NCBI RefSeq assembly: GCF_958295425.1
Contig: NC_081150.1
Span: forward strand, 13,143,001-13,207,000
Reading direction: 5' to 3'
Source: Solea solea
Lineage: Eukaryota; Chordata; Actinopteri; Pleuronectiformes; Soleidae
DNA: 64,000 bases
Shown: piece by piece, positions 35,429 through 47,456 of the stretch
Position numbering within the stretch: the first letter of the stretch is position 1
How the letters are laid out: each line of letters begins with the position of its first letter
Made by a program: the position numbers and the translations under genes
The notes under the pieces: model-generated
Databases searched by the model: none
Seen by the model: the letters and a program-made list of their open reading frames with translations, nothing else
Told to the model about the DNA's origin: nothing

Positions 35429-36772
35429 TACTGAGTGAGACAATGAGAAAGAGAGACACACAGTTCCCTGATCTCAACCCTACCCGACACCCGGATGAAC
35501 TGAAAGGCCAAGATGGAGGAGCGCATACAAATGCCCAAACGTTGAGAGTGAGATGTTTAAAATTCAAATGTGGGTGTAACATAACACCATTTCTGTCCCC
35601 GTGCGGTAATTGTCGGAGATGAAAAATCGAAATGCATTGAGGCTTCTCTGGTAGCCGTCCACTGATTTGAGAATGGAAGCAGAACAGAGCCAGAGGGTTT
35701 GCCTCCTTATAGAGGTTGACTGCTCTGCTCTTGGAGGGGGGAGCCTGGAGTCAGTGGGTTCCCATAACCCATCGCCCCTTTACCCTTGCACACCCTCAAA
35801 CCCTTCCACTGGGAATCACAGCCAGAGGGCAGTTGTAATACACCAATTTGGAGCAAAGCTTGTTAATTTACTCCCCCCTCCCCGACCCCCTCCACTCCCC
35901 CTTTTATTGCCTTTTTTTTGCTTCACTTGCTTGGCTCAGTGCCAGCTCCATGTGAGCAGCCTCCTGATTGAGTACCTGAGTGTACAAACAAATTCCTACA
36001 GACAAGCCCCCGTTTCTTAGCTGATCTTGTCTGGTATTTTCATCAGTATAAAATCAGAATTTCTTTACTCTGTGTTCGTCTTACTCCACAAGTAAAATAG
36101 TAAATAATAAAACAAATTCTATGTCTCAATTGTTTACATTATGTTTGCATATCTATTTATTTATTGCGCTTCTCATTTCCCTTTATCCACCATGCACAGC
36201 CCTTTGGTCAGCGTAAGCTGGGTTTAAATGTGCTTTAGACGTATATTTTACTTATTTTACTTTGGGTATTTTTCTAAATTTCAATGCTTTCACGGTTTAC
36301 AGCGGTAAGCGAGTGGTCCGGGGAGAGAGGGAGCGGCGGTGTTGAACTCTAACACATGTTGTCTGCTAAGGTGGTGGAGTAAAGTGTTCACTGCTGCAAT
36401 GGCTACCATTAGCATGTGTTCCATTAACCATATCATGCGTCTTGTGGTATACGAAAAATGATATAAAATATAATAAATTATATTTATTGAACTAAATAAA
36501 TAAATACCACCCGGCACTATAGCCATGTCCTGTAATAATATTCATGGCTTACAAAACGATCCCACTGACCCAATCAAGCTCATCTCACCCTGCATTGATG
36601 GACAACCAACGAAAAGGCTATTGTTTTTTTCCTCTGGTCCCACCTTCTCTTTTGTTCAGCGCGTCTGATAAGAATAATAAATAATTAAAGTAGCACACAA
36701 GTGACACTTTAATCTTACAAGGCCATTAAATTGGCAATCAACATAACGGCAGCACATTTAAGAGCTTTCTTC

Positions 36773-36780
36773 CTTCCTTC

Positions 36781-36814
<34 letters not shown>
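36773..36814. repeat. (TTTC)n tetranucleotide repeat
   Basis: CCTT units followed by about nine TTTC units. Confidence 0.95.
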
Positions 36815-37737
36815 CGCTCCAAGGTCATTTATGACTCTGGGGACTGACATCTGTAGGTTATATGTATATATTATGTGAATACACGTAGGCCTTCATAATT
36901 TAGAACACAGATCTGCAGGAGTCGAACCATGTATATATTTTTTATTTTTTTTGGACAAAGGATTTCCAGTGAGGAAATCTGTGAACATATAGAGAGGGTA
37001 AGAAAGCCGGAGTCTATTAAGTAAAGTGATGTACACAGTTTACAAGGCCAGTAGTGTGTGTGTGTGTATGTGTGAAAACCTTTGTTTCTTTTGGACACTG
37101 TTGAGTAAGAAGGTGTGTTCAACTCTCGTGACTGTGACTCATCAATTTGTGGTTTCACCTGAACATAATACACCTGCGAGTACATAAGGTGGCACTGAAA
37201 AAGAATTGTTTCCAGGGTTCCGACGACAACCTCGATAAACAAGACTGTTGACGGCAAGCAGCGCTAGCTCGAACCCAAGAGGTCTTAAAAATAATCCGAG
37301 GACTGGACTCTTATTTCTGTCCCATGTATAAATTAAGACCAGCAGCAGACACTCAGCCATAAACTCTGGTGATAAGCCCGGACATGACCAGGCAAATGCA
37401 CCGTCTATGTCTGTGCAAGTCTGCCTGTGTGGGAATGTATGGCAGGTTTAAAAACAAACATGACCATGTTTACGTGAGCTACAGAGAACTATATGTACCA
37501 TGTGTGTGGGTGTGTGGGTGTGTGTGTGTGTATGTGTGTGTATGTCCTCATTACATATGTGTGTGTGTGTATGTGCATTTATGTGGAGTGTCACTGAGAC
37601 ATAACTAGGTCTTGGCCTATGATAGGCAGCTGCTGGGAACAGGGAGGCTGTTGCAGCAGGGTTAAGTAACACTAGAGCACAAGGTTCAAATCCAGCCAGG
37701 AATACTTGCAAGCAAACACACACATGCACAAGCACGT

Positions 37738-37768
<31 letters not shown>
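37738..37768. repeat. (CA)n microsatellite
   Basis: About 15 CA units, one of several CA/TG arrays between 37499 and 37875. Confidence 0.95.
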
Positions 37769-37769
<1 letters not shown>

Positions 37770-40700
37770 CTCAAGTGTACTAACACATAAATACACACAG
37801 GTGCACCTAATCTCTTCATTATGCAAAGACACTCAGATGAAAGACACACACACACACACACGCACGCACGCACAGAGAGAGTTACATGCATGTTTGCAGG
37901 ACTATTTTAAGATCCTGCCCATGACTCCTCCGCCATACCAAAGCTCCTCTTAGCACACATTTCAGCAACTCCGAACCAGACCTGACCCTCCAGGCCAGAA
38001 CTTTGTGGAATTAGATTTGTGTCAATATTTTTTTCAAACAACACTTTTTTCACAAAGCAAGCAGCACTGTCTGTTGTTTGCTTGTATCAATATTGCACAA
38101 ATTGTGAATAAAATGTCGATTTAATCATTAAAAAAGATTGTATTTTACAATACATTTTTGGTTCGCAATGATCAGAATTTTCGTTTGCTCCAACTCTCCC
38201 ACACTTGTTCTTTGCGCTCCGTGATTTGTTCTCTGTGCTCTGACCATGGGCGGGCCTTAGGAATGATTTTCCATTTGCTTGTGTGAAATACAGAAAAAAT
38301 GGCAAGATTTCAGTCGTGCAGCGGCCCACAGTGTGTCAGACCTTGGAGTGCTATCACAATGTCTGATTTTGGATGCGGCTATAAAACGTTTTTTAATCAA
38401 CACCTTGCTTTGAAAAGTAGAGACATGTTCTTCCATTAACCCCTTTTCCACGTTTGACAATGGAACCCAGCTGAACGCGAACATTGCTTGAATTTTAATT
38501 TGGTTCACAGAGCAGATCAACTCAATATCCAACTGTGCACAACTGAGATTATACATCAAATGTTGTGTAAGACCAAGGAAATGTCTGAACATTATGTTTC
38601 CAATAAAAGTCCATGCAGTGGCCTGTATTAAAGGTAATCTAAGGCAATAAAAGATTTCCTCCACAATGTACTTGGCTGTCTCAACCCACTTTTACCTTGG
38701 CTAATGGTTAACTGACAGAGATATTAAGCAGCGTGACGTAAGTGGGAGCCTGGGAGAGAAACCCACTGGGATTACTGAGATTTGCTGAGCAAATCTCCTC
38801 AACAAAGGTGTCATGGCTGCATGAAACTGTAGGTGTTCAAACCTGGCCCTGTGTAAATGTGAAACCTTAGAGTCACTGAGAGTGAACCGACGAGCAGAGG
38901 CGCTCTGAAAAAGTCACATGAGCAGAGGTAGACTTCTGAACACCTGGCTCTGCAGACCGTCTTAGGTTTCATAGGCTTTTTTTTTTTTTTACTTAAACTT
39001 AAAAGTGTAGCATGAGATGGGTTTAGGCCTTGAACACACAGTATGTACTCTCTCAATCAAAACAATAAGAGGAGACCTCATCTGAGGAGTGTGGAATCAT
39101 GGGAATTGTTGTCTGGGAAAAGCTTCGGCGGCAGATGTCTCGGCAAAAAGCAACAAGACGACAAAAACACTTAAAAACGTCATATACGGTAGTATACAAA
39201 TGTGGTTGCGCATTTGCTATGTGCTTTATGGTAGACATGGAGGTAACCTGAAGTCTGTGTGATACACAGGAGAGTCATAGGAGAGTATGCAGTTAATACA
39301 ATTCTGTAAAGCCTCCATGGTCACTTCACTGTAAAGCAGAGGACTTCATTATAAAATGGTCCATTACTTTGAATAGAAATACAGATTTTTATTGATTTAA
39401 AGGGTGTTGAAAACGGTATGACTTATGTAAGTGCACTACTGCGATACATATGTATATACCATTAGTAATTTTTTGATATTTTAATGCAGAAGGCTACATA
39501 TTACATCTTTACATCTTTAAATGCAGGGGAGCCCGCTGCATCACCATGAGGAGTGGTTTCTGTTCATGAACATCTAAACTCTGTAGTATACTGCTGCGCT
39601 GTGTCCGTAACTGGAGCATGTCGTGAAAAGAGTCCCATAAGAAAAGTTAAAAACAGGCTGTGTGAGCTACAGCCAACGTTTACTGACTGTGGACCGTGTG
39701 TAACACTAAACCACCTGCAGCCTGGCCCTCATGCCTGGAATTCCTGGACGAACAGCCCTGCATGGTAATGGTGAACTTGGCTTTGGCTTGGTGGGGCTTC
39801 ACACACACACACACACACACACACACAACCTCCTTCTTTGCTCTTCATTGGACCATATCGCATAGCAAAACCTGAGAAGCCCCCCCCCCCCACAAAATAT
39901 GGCCTTTATGTTCCACACCCCATGGGACTATTGTGACGGGTGTTAATCTCTGCCCTCTGACCTCTTTCTTCGCCTCCCTCTTTACGCGGGGTTCCATATG
40001 TCTTTTTGGGTTACCACATCAGACGCTTGAGAAGAAGCTTTACCCTTAATAGCTCTCCCAAACTCACACAGTAACCCAGTGGTTATGTAATTCCCCCATG
40101 GCCGTATCAGCAGCCTTGGCAGTTGCCTATCTAACCCAGGAGACTGACACATCCCTGCCAAGGTTTACATAACAAATGGCAAACAGGGTAATACCTCTGT
40201 GGCTACAGTAGCAAGACGGAAGTGAAGCCTTGCTATGTAAAAACAAAAAAAGGTCAACCAGGTCAAGGTTACGTGCAAACCACGAAAAAGCCCATACAAG
40301 ACAGTGAGGCGCATTCAAAAAGGATCTTCATGGCACAGGATCTGCCATTGTGACATGTTGTTTACATTCGGCCTCTGTTCCTGTTAATGGATTTAGCTGC
40401 TGCTGCCGATCAGTTCACTGCACACTTATGTAATTGTGTCATTCTGAGTGGGCCTTAAACAAGATTGCGTCACTCAACAAAAAAAAAAAAAAAAAAACGG
40501 GCTACTGTGTTTCCAGACTAACCGGTTGCAACGTTTCTGTTTGCTCTAATTCCAAACATGTGACTGTGGCTGAAGCCTCAAGAGGAAAATTACGCACATA
40601 ACTCATCAGAAAAGAGTCAAGGAAGCACAACAGAGGGAGGGAGGGAGGGAGGGGAGACAGGACAAAGAACATTCATCTGATGGCTGGATATTTGAGTCGC

Positions 40701-41110
40701 AAAATGGAAAGGGGGGTGTACAGTTTTCACCTTTATCATTTTCTATGATTTTACTATGAAGCACATTGCATGTAAATTTAATCTTCATTTCAGGTCTGGG
40801 AATCTCTGCAACATCATGTTTGTTTTGGTGAATTAAAAAAAAAAGATAATTAAGTGTAGGATACTAAACCACATGCATCTGAACAGGGATGAGTAACCTT
40901 TAAAGCCCCACTGTTGTGATTTTGTTTTCTGATTTATCTGTTGTTGTTATTATTACCATTAGAATGAAGGCTGTGTAATGGGAGCCACATTTTCTAAATA
41001 GTCGCTCATAAAAACCAGAGAGTGTGCGTGAGTGTGTGTGTGAGTGAGTGGGTATACAAGCCACATGCTATTTGTTTTTGTTTTGATGGAGGAGGGAGGG
41101 GGGCTGGGTG

Positions 41111-41142
<32 letters not shown>

Positions 41143-41161
41143 TGAGTGGGACGACTCTTAC

Positions 41162-41722
41162 CTTCCAGCCTGCAGAGCTGTTGCTGTCGCCTTTGTCTTT
41201 GAAGTAAGGGATGGATCTCACCATCCAGTCGTATATTTGGGACAGTGTCAGTCTCTTGTCGGGTGTGCTCTCGATGGCTTTGGTTATCAGGTCAGCGTAG
41301 GAGAGATTCCCCCACGCGTTGCGGCGCGAGGACGCTTTCCTCGGGGTCTGCTGTGCAGCCAGGCTGCTAGGAGTCAGCGCGCCGGAGGCGCCCGACGGGG
41401 AGTGCGCGTCGCGCGGGGAGCCTCCGCTCTCCTGTCCGGGGGACGAGAGGGATCCGTCGGCAGCGCCGGGGCTGTTGCTGTTCTGGTCTTCTGTCGCCAC
41501 ACCAGAACCGTTGATACTAACAGCCGTGGGGGTGGCACAGTCCTCTTCATCGTCCTCTTCCTCGGGGATAATATCGGTGTCGTTGCTCTCCGGTTTCGCC
41601 GCGCTCGAGTCTGGTCGCGGCAGCGGCCAGGTGCAAGATCTGGGCCGCTTCTGAGGCTCGAAGTCCGGGTCGATGGCCACGTCCGAGTCCATGAGTGGCT
41701 CGGCCAGCGGCGCCTCAGCCAT
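41162..41722 (-). CDS. foxo3: Forkhead transcription factor FoxO3, coding exon 1 (residues 1-187)
   Basis: Starts at ATG (41722-41720) with [19 protein letters not shown], the expected FoxO3 N-terminus, and ends in the forkhead domain with SSAGWK at donor TGGAAG|GTAAGAG. The first Akt/14-3-3 site is RPRSCTWP (T31, human T32 equivalent). An acidic and Ser/Pro-rich linker (about 45-130) is followed by the forkhead domain from about residue 135 ([33 protein letters not shown]). Exon 2 supplies the recognition helix. The 187 + 478 residues total 665, close to human FOXO3 (673). The exon is strongly CpG-rich and sits in a CpG island, as FOXO first coding exons do. The long antisense frame 41108-41770 is a shadow of this biased composition. 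The paralogue (foxo3a or foxo3b) is not resolved. Confidence 0.98.
41280..41720. promoter_or_regulatory. foxo3: CpG island over foxo3 exon 1
   Basis: GC-rich with many CpG dinucleotides (for example CGCGTTGCGGCGCGAGG, GTCGCGCGGGG), in sharp contrast with the CpG-poor flanks. CpG islands at this position are usual for FOXO3. Confidence 0.8.
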
Positions 41723-42260
41723 GATGCTGCCGCGCGAGTAGCAACCCTGGCCCTGCTGTCAGGCGAATAAAGTTAAAAGACAAGAAATGGAGAGCTGTCA
41801 AAGTCGCGTCCCATGAATGCGCGCACCCGTCCTTTGTTGCTATTCCACACCAGCGAAGTCCCAACAGGGTCAAGAGCAACTTAGTGATCAGCGCCTGTGA
41901 AACACACACACACACGAATTATGACACATCACGTCATAAAAACACAACAACCAGCTGAACAATGTCATCATGAAGTCATTCACAAAAATGCAACACAATA
42001 AAAGGAGAGAAGAGACAAGGATCTGAGTGATCCACCTCCTGGAGATCAATCAAGGAGAAACAACTCCAACCTTAATTACCTTCACAGTCCGTCCGCTCAC
42101 AACCGAATATAAAAACACACACAAGAAGAGAATTAGATCCCGGATCGTTCACAGATACTTCCCGATGCCATGTTGACCCTTTTTTTGTTCTCCTTTTACT
42201 CCTCAAGTGCGTTCAACGATAGACACAGAGATAGAGAGAGAGACAGAGGCGCGTAAGTAA
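41723..42260 (-). promoter_or_regulatory. foxo3: foxo3 5' UTR and promoter region, possible noncoding first exon
   Basis: Upstream of the ATG the minus strand shows an acceptor-like GTGTGTTTCACAG|GCGCTG (exon start 41894) and further up a donor-like CTGTGAAG|GTAATTAAG (exon end 42080). A noncoding first exon is known for mammalian FOXO3, so a spliced 5' UTR is plausible, but both sites are inferred. A TGACGTGA element close to a cAMP response element lies at about 41928-41935. No TATA box is evident. Confidence 0.4.
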
Positions 42261-42786
42261 GTCAGTGTCAATGTGGAATAAGACTGCCACCTCACTCCGC
42301 ATGGGTTACTACTGTATAACACACACACACACACACACACGCAGAGACACACACTCTCACACTCACACACACACACACTAGGCCGGCCCCCTGGATCATA
42401 TGCATGGAATCGCCTTTTAAAGAGACATTACAGTCCTACAGTCGTGCAGGACTGCGTGTGCTGTGTAGGCGCAGGAGGAGGTGAGGACAGGACACGTCCT
42501 GACATGTTTTCTGTGACATGTTAAGAAAAGAAGTACAGTAGTTTGATGACCTACATTCAAAACTTGAGTGAGAGGGAATAGTTTTGATCCCAGTGTTTAA
42601 AATGGAATAATAAAACGTGGAGTGAGTGAGAACAACTTACATTTTTGGGAGAAAAACAACAGTTCCGTAGTTGTTCTTTTTCACAGAAGTTCCACATATG
42701 CGTGTAATGATATATAATTCATAATAAAAAAAAAACAAATTGATGCCGAAAAATGAATCCATAAAGAGCAAAAACTGGTTGGAGGC

Positions 42787-42845
42787 CACATAAAATGGAT
42801 TGGGGGCCACATTTGGCCCATGGGTCACAAGTTGGAGACCTCTAA
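42787..42845. mobile_element. hAT-like repeat terminus
   Basis: Contains GGGGGCCACATTTGGCCCAT and GGGTCACAAGTTGGAGACCTCT, resembling the ends of common fish repeats that read CAGGGGTCTCAAACT then GGCCCG...GGCC. Only one end is visible. Confidence 0.5.
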
Positions 42846-42856
42846 TTTAAATGATA

Positions 42857-42859
42857 CAC

Positions 42860-42937
<78 letters not shown>
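42857..42937. repeat. (TA)n microsatellite
   Basis: About 80 bp of TA broken by a few C and G; the ends are imprecise. Confidence 0.95.
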
Positions 42938-43702
42938 CCCCAAACCCAGTGGGTTCAGGGTTTGGGGAGTTTAGGTGTGTTACACGTTTCTACTTTGATA
43001 AAAACGTAGAAATAAGCCCATAATGACTTGTTTTATTATTAATAATATTTGGGTTGTGTAATGTTAGAAAAGTAATAATATTGACAAACATTATGCACAC
43101 ATAGCCTATAGTTTTGTCCCAAAATCAATCAATCGACAATATCTAGTAAAATAGCCAATATTAACATTCAGTAAGATACAGAAATGAAAATTCAGGTTAA
43201 AAAAAAAAAATTGTTAATTACAACGATAAATAGATATATAGCCAAAGGATTCTGAAAATACATAGTGTCATAAAAAACCTGCAAATGTAAATATCATTCC
43301 TGTCCTGCCAAAGAAAAAATTAACAAGAGCAGTATTTATAAATGATGAGGGAGAAAACTATACTAATATTACTCTATTCACAAAAAGAAACCTTACGTCA
43401 TGTCATATTCTTTGGCTGCTGTGGCCACGTTCTTGACTGAATGGTGGTTTGGAAACATAATAACACACAAAGCACTGATTCCAGGTTCTCCATATTCAAT
43501 TCCACCATCATCGTGTTGCTTCTGAGTGATTTAAGCTGGTTGTGCCTTTAATCACTGAGCCAGGCTGTCAATCATCCTTGTCACGGTGCCCAGACCACGC
43601 CCCCTATGGAGTCTAAAGGTGATGTCATCCCGTTTATTAGCCAGAGATGAGGGCAGAGAAATCCTAGATGGTTCTCCATCCTGTAAGTGATGCTCTGGAC
43701 CT

Positions 43703-43760
43703 CCTCCTCCCCTTCCTCCTCCTCCTCCTCCTCCTCCACCACCTCCTCCACCACCTCGAC
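43703..43760. repeat. (CTC)n/(CAC)n trinucleotide tract
   Basis: CTC units followed by CCACCACCTC units; a purine/pyrimidine-asymmetric block that creates spurious open frames on both strands. Confidence 0.9.
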
Positions 43761-43913
43761 TGGATCAAAACAGCCTCGTCTTCTTTGTTTCCATCGAGGA
43801 CTGAATCCGGTGCAAGGTGCGCGTGCTCGTCCTGTGTGCAGGAATGCATGTTCACAACTGAACACGGCATTTACCTTTAATTTTACTGCATGGAATCATG
43901 TTTTTTTTAATGA

Positions 43914-43916
<3 letters not shown>

Positions 43917-43956
<40 letters not shown>
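43917..43956. repeat. (TG)n microsatellite
   Basis: About 19 uninterrupted TG units. Confidence 0.97.
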
Positions 43957-43957
<1 letters not shown>

Positions 43958-44163
43958 CAGACAAATCACAACAATATGCGACTATTATTATATTACTACT
44001 GTGATTTATTTATGTGCTTATAAAATGTGATGAGGGCATTGGTTCCACTCCAGTTTTTCCCTGTTATTTAAAACATAAAATTGAATAAATCCAATTATAT
44101 CTTGCATTTTTGTTTGTAGGGAAACTCCATTGGCTCACAGATAGACTAGCTCCACTTGCTGTC

Positions 44164-44605
44164 CACTTTATTAGGTACACAGGACACCCAGTAAAATGGC
44201 AGGTGCCACTCTCCTTCAGTGTTTGACATGTTATTTCCAGCCAGTCTGGCCATTCTCTTCCGATCTCTATCGTCAGCAATTAATATTTGCTGCTGCTCAT
44301 TGGATATAACTTTTTATGGACAATTTTTTGTAAACTCTATAGATGGTTTGGCATAAAAATCACAGTAGATCAGCAGTTTCTGAAACACTCAGACCGTCCC
44401 GTCTTGGAATAAACAACCATGCACCATTTAGAGTCACTTAAATCCCATTCAAAGTCACTTAAATCCCATTCAAAGTCACTTAAATCACAATTCTCACCCA
44501 GGTTGTCTTTACCATGTCTACAGGCCGCAATCCTTGCTGCTATGTGATTGCTTGAGTAGATACTTGTAATAACAAGTACTTGGAACAGGTGTCCCTAATA
44601 AAGTG
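44164..44605. mobile_element. CACTTTATTAGG-ended interspersed element
   Basis: Ends form an imperfect inverted repeat: CACTTTATTAGGTACAC (44164-44180) against GTGTCCCTAATAAAGTG (44589-44605). This terminus is very common in fish genomes. At 442 bp without coding capacity it is a non-autonomous copy. It contains a 21-bp tandem repeat (44432-44488). Confidence 0.7.
44432..44488. repeat. 21-bp tandem repeat, about 2.7 copies
   Basis: Unit begins AGTCACTTAAATCCCATTCA; two perfect copies at 44432-44452 and 44453-44473, then a partial third. Confidence 0.95.
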
Positions 44606-45257
44606 AGTATAAAACGGATGAAAACGATGGTGTAATTGCATTAGCCGATTCACATTTAATCAAGACAGATTGCTCCAGCGCTGACGCTCATTTGCAGCTC
44701 CAGTCTGCAGCCTGAAACCGTACAGGATTACCGTCTAGACGCACAACGTGTGATGGTTTTTGTTTCCTCACATCAAAGAGAATACCTGACGCAGCAGTTT
44801 GGTTCCTGCACTGGGGAGTTTACTGCTCACACGGGGAAGTTTTGGACGTTTGAGTGTGCGTGTGTGCATGGAGGAAAAACTCTCGACTTTGTATTTATAC
44901 TGAGATAAAACAAGGGCTTTTTCTTTGTCTTTTGGTCTCACAATGAACCCAATACTCAGACGACGGCCTACTCAAATGTCTGAAGACAAAGCCGTGTAAC
45001 TAACAAAAGGCTGCTTTAGAATACATTCTAAATTGCATCTGCTCTTATAGTGAGTACATTTGTCTTTGGTTATGGTTTGCCGAGTTATTCATAAAGTACA
45101 CAATCATTTTTATGATTCTTCTTATTTTCCTGCTCAACCACAACATCTACTCTTTACCTTGGCGCACACATAAAACTGCTGATATACAGCACATATCATA
45201 TATTTGCCTACAGTCCTATTTGATTAGATAGTGGTGATCTAGGACACAGGACATGTG

Positions 45258-45306
<49 letters not shown>
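45258..45306. repeat. (TA)n microsatellite
   Basis: TA run with a single GTA interruption, followed by more TA-rich sequence to about 45341. Confidence 0.95.
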
Positions 45307-45309
<3 letters not shown>

Positions 45310-45846
45310 CATAGACATATATATAGACATATATATATGTATACATACAGTATGTGACAATTCCCTAAGTCCCTGGGTGCAATAGCTCTCTGGCAATTGG
45401 CCAATTTATTGTGCACTAGGATAAATCAGCTTTACCTTAAATGCCTCCTCTGAAGGCCATATAAGACACACACACACACATACACACACACAGCAGCAGC
45501 AGCCTCATATAGATTATAGTCACGTAACATCGAGCGGGTGCAGCATAATCCAGTGACCTAAATAAAGATACAGTATATGATAACAAAAAGTGCATTTAAG
45601 TACAATACACATTGAAATTGTCGAAAGTCGATTCACATTTACAGGTTGTTGACATTTTGTCCTATTATGAAAATGTAATGAAATGTGGAAAACTATCAGG
45701 ACACACACCACATATTTTCCAGAGTTCCAATTTCAACATACAGGCATGTATGGACTATTTTTAATCCATCCTCTCTGATGGAGACTATGTCCACCTGTCT
45801 AAACCAGGGTTATTCACCCACAGTCACACAGAGTATTGTAGCCATC

Positions 45847-45848
<2 letters not shown>

Positions 45849-45886
<38 letters not shown>
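45849..45886. repeat. (TG)n microsatellite
   Basis: About 18 uninterrupted TG units. Confidence 0.97.
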
Positions 45887-45888
<2 letters not shown>

Positions 45889-46269
45889 AAACGGTGTAAT
45901 GCTCTGATTAGATCAGGGACCTCAACATAGTGTGAGATTGATTCCTCTTTAATTGAGAGTTATGGTTGGATAGACTTGAGGCTTTGCCAGCAATGCAAGT
46001 ATACCTTTCAAAGATACACATCATGTGCTGGGCCAGGTCATCCATGAGGCCATTTACTGTCCCTGCCTGTAGAGAATATAGATTTATTCTAGGGACTTTC
46101 TTTTCCACCTGCTAGGATACAGTACTAATATCATAATAGTGTTGGTTAAGATAACGTTGCTGTTGCTGCTGACTTTACATGTTAGGGCGGGCTGGTCCAG
46201 GCTAGATTGGTGCACTAGGATGACCTCATCCTTATGTGAAAGCATTGGTTTATAATGAAGCCATTGGTT

Positions 46270-46286
46270 GCCCTCTGCTGCCACCT
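46270..46286 (-). promoter_or_regulatory. CTCF-like motif between afg1l and foxo3
   Basis: Minus strand reads AGGTGGCAGCAGAGGGC, a good match by eye to the CTCF core TGGC(C/A)(A/G)(C)xAG(A/G)GGGC. It lies about 0.5 kb beyond the afg1l 3' end. Sequence alone cannot show occupancy. Confidence 0.35.
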
Positions 46287-46784
46287 ACAGGCAAACATGA
46301 GGAAGTAACAGGATTAAATCTGCCTATCAAATGATCACTTAAATAAAACAAATCAGAGGCCTTAATGTTTTTCCAGGATAATTTTTTAGAAATATTTCTA
46401 TTATATATTACTTTTTTTTGGAAATTGTGGTCGATTTATTTGATATAGTCATTCAATATATTGAAGTGAAAATTCTTTAAACAAACATATTATACAATGT
46501 AATGCTGGTACATAACCTTAAATGTTTACTTTTATATTGCATTATCTGTTTTTGCTGATTATTTTACAATAATTATTACTTTTCCTTAATTTGACCTAAT
46601 TGTTATTGATCTTTAATCCGCACCAAAGCAAATCGCTTGTATGTTTAAAACTTGACTTGAAATTTAAACAAATGTCACTAGGGTTTTTGCTCTTTTTGGT
46701 TTCATTTCCTCACATTTTGTGATTATTTGCACATGAATGAAATCACTGATACACAGTCACATGACATAACGACAAGTACGGCTC

Positions 46785-47456
46785 ATCTTGTAAGGCAACA
46801 CTTTATTACACTCATTTTAACCCAGATTTCCTCTACCAATACAAACAAAGCACACTGACAGAAATAGCATCTGTTGTCAAACCACCTTGGAGAAAAACAG
46901 GACAAGCTCTACAGAATTCTTAATTAAATCATTAAAATATGTGCACCAATATCACGTACAGCCTGTTAATAAATTCATGGACATGGTTTAATTCTGAGCT
47001 GCACAGAGACTGGTGTACTGATTTTCACATGGACCACCAGATGGCGGTAGACAACTGCCGAGCAGAACAGTTGACTGCCTCACTCTCCCTGATAAAAAAG
47101 ATTTCACACATGTTATTGTAATAAATAAATCATAAATATTATAATAAATAAATCATAAGGAGACAGTGAACCCTTCACAGTGTAGTATCTAAGAGCAAAA
47201 AAGACACTTCCCAAAGTAAACATTTACATAGTTATACATTTACACTGATATCAGGCCTTTCCTCTAGATGTATTCGAGTAAATTACTGCTTATTCCTGAA
47301 ACCATTTAGCGTCGGCTGCTCAAAATAGACTTGATCTTTTCTGTTTCTGCTAAACAGGAGCTTTTGCTTGTGCAGCGTCAGTAGTTAGTGAGGTACACAC
47401 ATTGTTCGGAGGTATATAATTATCCTGGCAGGCGGGATTAGATGTTAGATAGGTGT
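46785..47456 (-). other. afg1l: afg1l 3' UTR
   Basis: Sequence between the afg1l stop codon (47459-47457) and the AATAAA at 46807-46802. A/T-rich with a tandem AATAAATAAATCATAA-type duplication (47117-47158, plus strand). No other exon is seen. Confidence 0.6.
46802..46807 (-). terminator. afg1l: Polyadenylation signal of afg1l
   Basis: AATAAA on the minus strand, 650 nt after the afg1l stop codon and followed by a GU-rich stretch (TGTCGTTATGTCATGTGACTGTG, over 20 nt, at plus 46745-46770). It is the only clear AATAAA on that strand between here and the stop. Confidence 0.65.

Larger units (their letters stand above)
6262..41161 (-). other. foxo3: foxo3 main intron (34.9 kb)
   Basis: Joins exon 1 donor TGGAAG|GTAAGAG to exon 2 acceptor TTGTGTTACAG|AACTCC, splitting the forkhead domain between GWK and NSIRHN, the conserved FOXO intron position. 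A long first coding intron is usual for FOXO3 (about 100 kb in human). It contains no convincing protein-coding gene; its repeats and candidate regulatory blocks are listed separately. Confidence 0.95.
35429..41161. other. foxo3 intron, segment next to exon 1
   Basis: Contains (TTTC)n at 36773-36814, TG/CA clusters at 37499-37575 and 37738-37768, exact FOXO 8-mers at 36130-36137 and 40358-40365, a C run (39882-39892) and an A run near 40480. A (GA)n run at 41114-41138 lies just downstream of the exon 1 donor. No gene is recognised. Confidence 0.55.
42261..46785. other. Intergenic region between afg1l and foxo3
   Basis: About 4.5 kb separating the afg1l 3' end from the foxo3 5' end. It holds (AC)n (42316-42380), a hAT-like repeat scrap (42787-42845), long (TA)n runs (42857-42937, 45258-45306), a CCT/CCA trinucleotide block (43703-43760), (TG)n (43917-43956), a CACTTTATTAGG-ended element (44164-44605), (TG)n (45849-45886) and a CTCF-like motif (46270-46286). 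No gene is recognised. Confidence 0.65.

Noticed and set aside
37680..37695. GGTTCAAATCC, a tRNA B-box-like sequence
   Set aside because: No matching A box, acceptor stem or cloverleaf can be built around it, so not a tRNA gene.
37448..37891. 147-residue minus-strand frame
   Set aside because: Made mostly of translated CA/GT microsatellites (VCVCV and HTHTH runs).
41108..41770. 220-residue plus-strand open frame across foxo3 exon 1
   Set aside because: It is antisense to a verified coding exon, and its Arg/Gly/Ala-rich translation is what GC-rich third positions produce. No domain is recognised.
44432..44488. 21-bp direct repeats that could suggest a CRISPR-like array
   Set aside because: The repeats are contiguous without spacers, lie within a transposable element and the genome is vertebrate.
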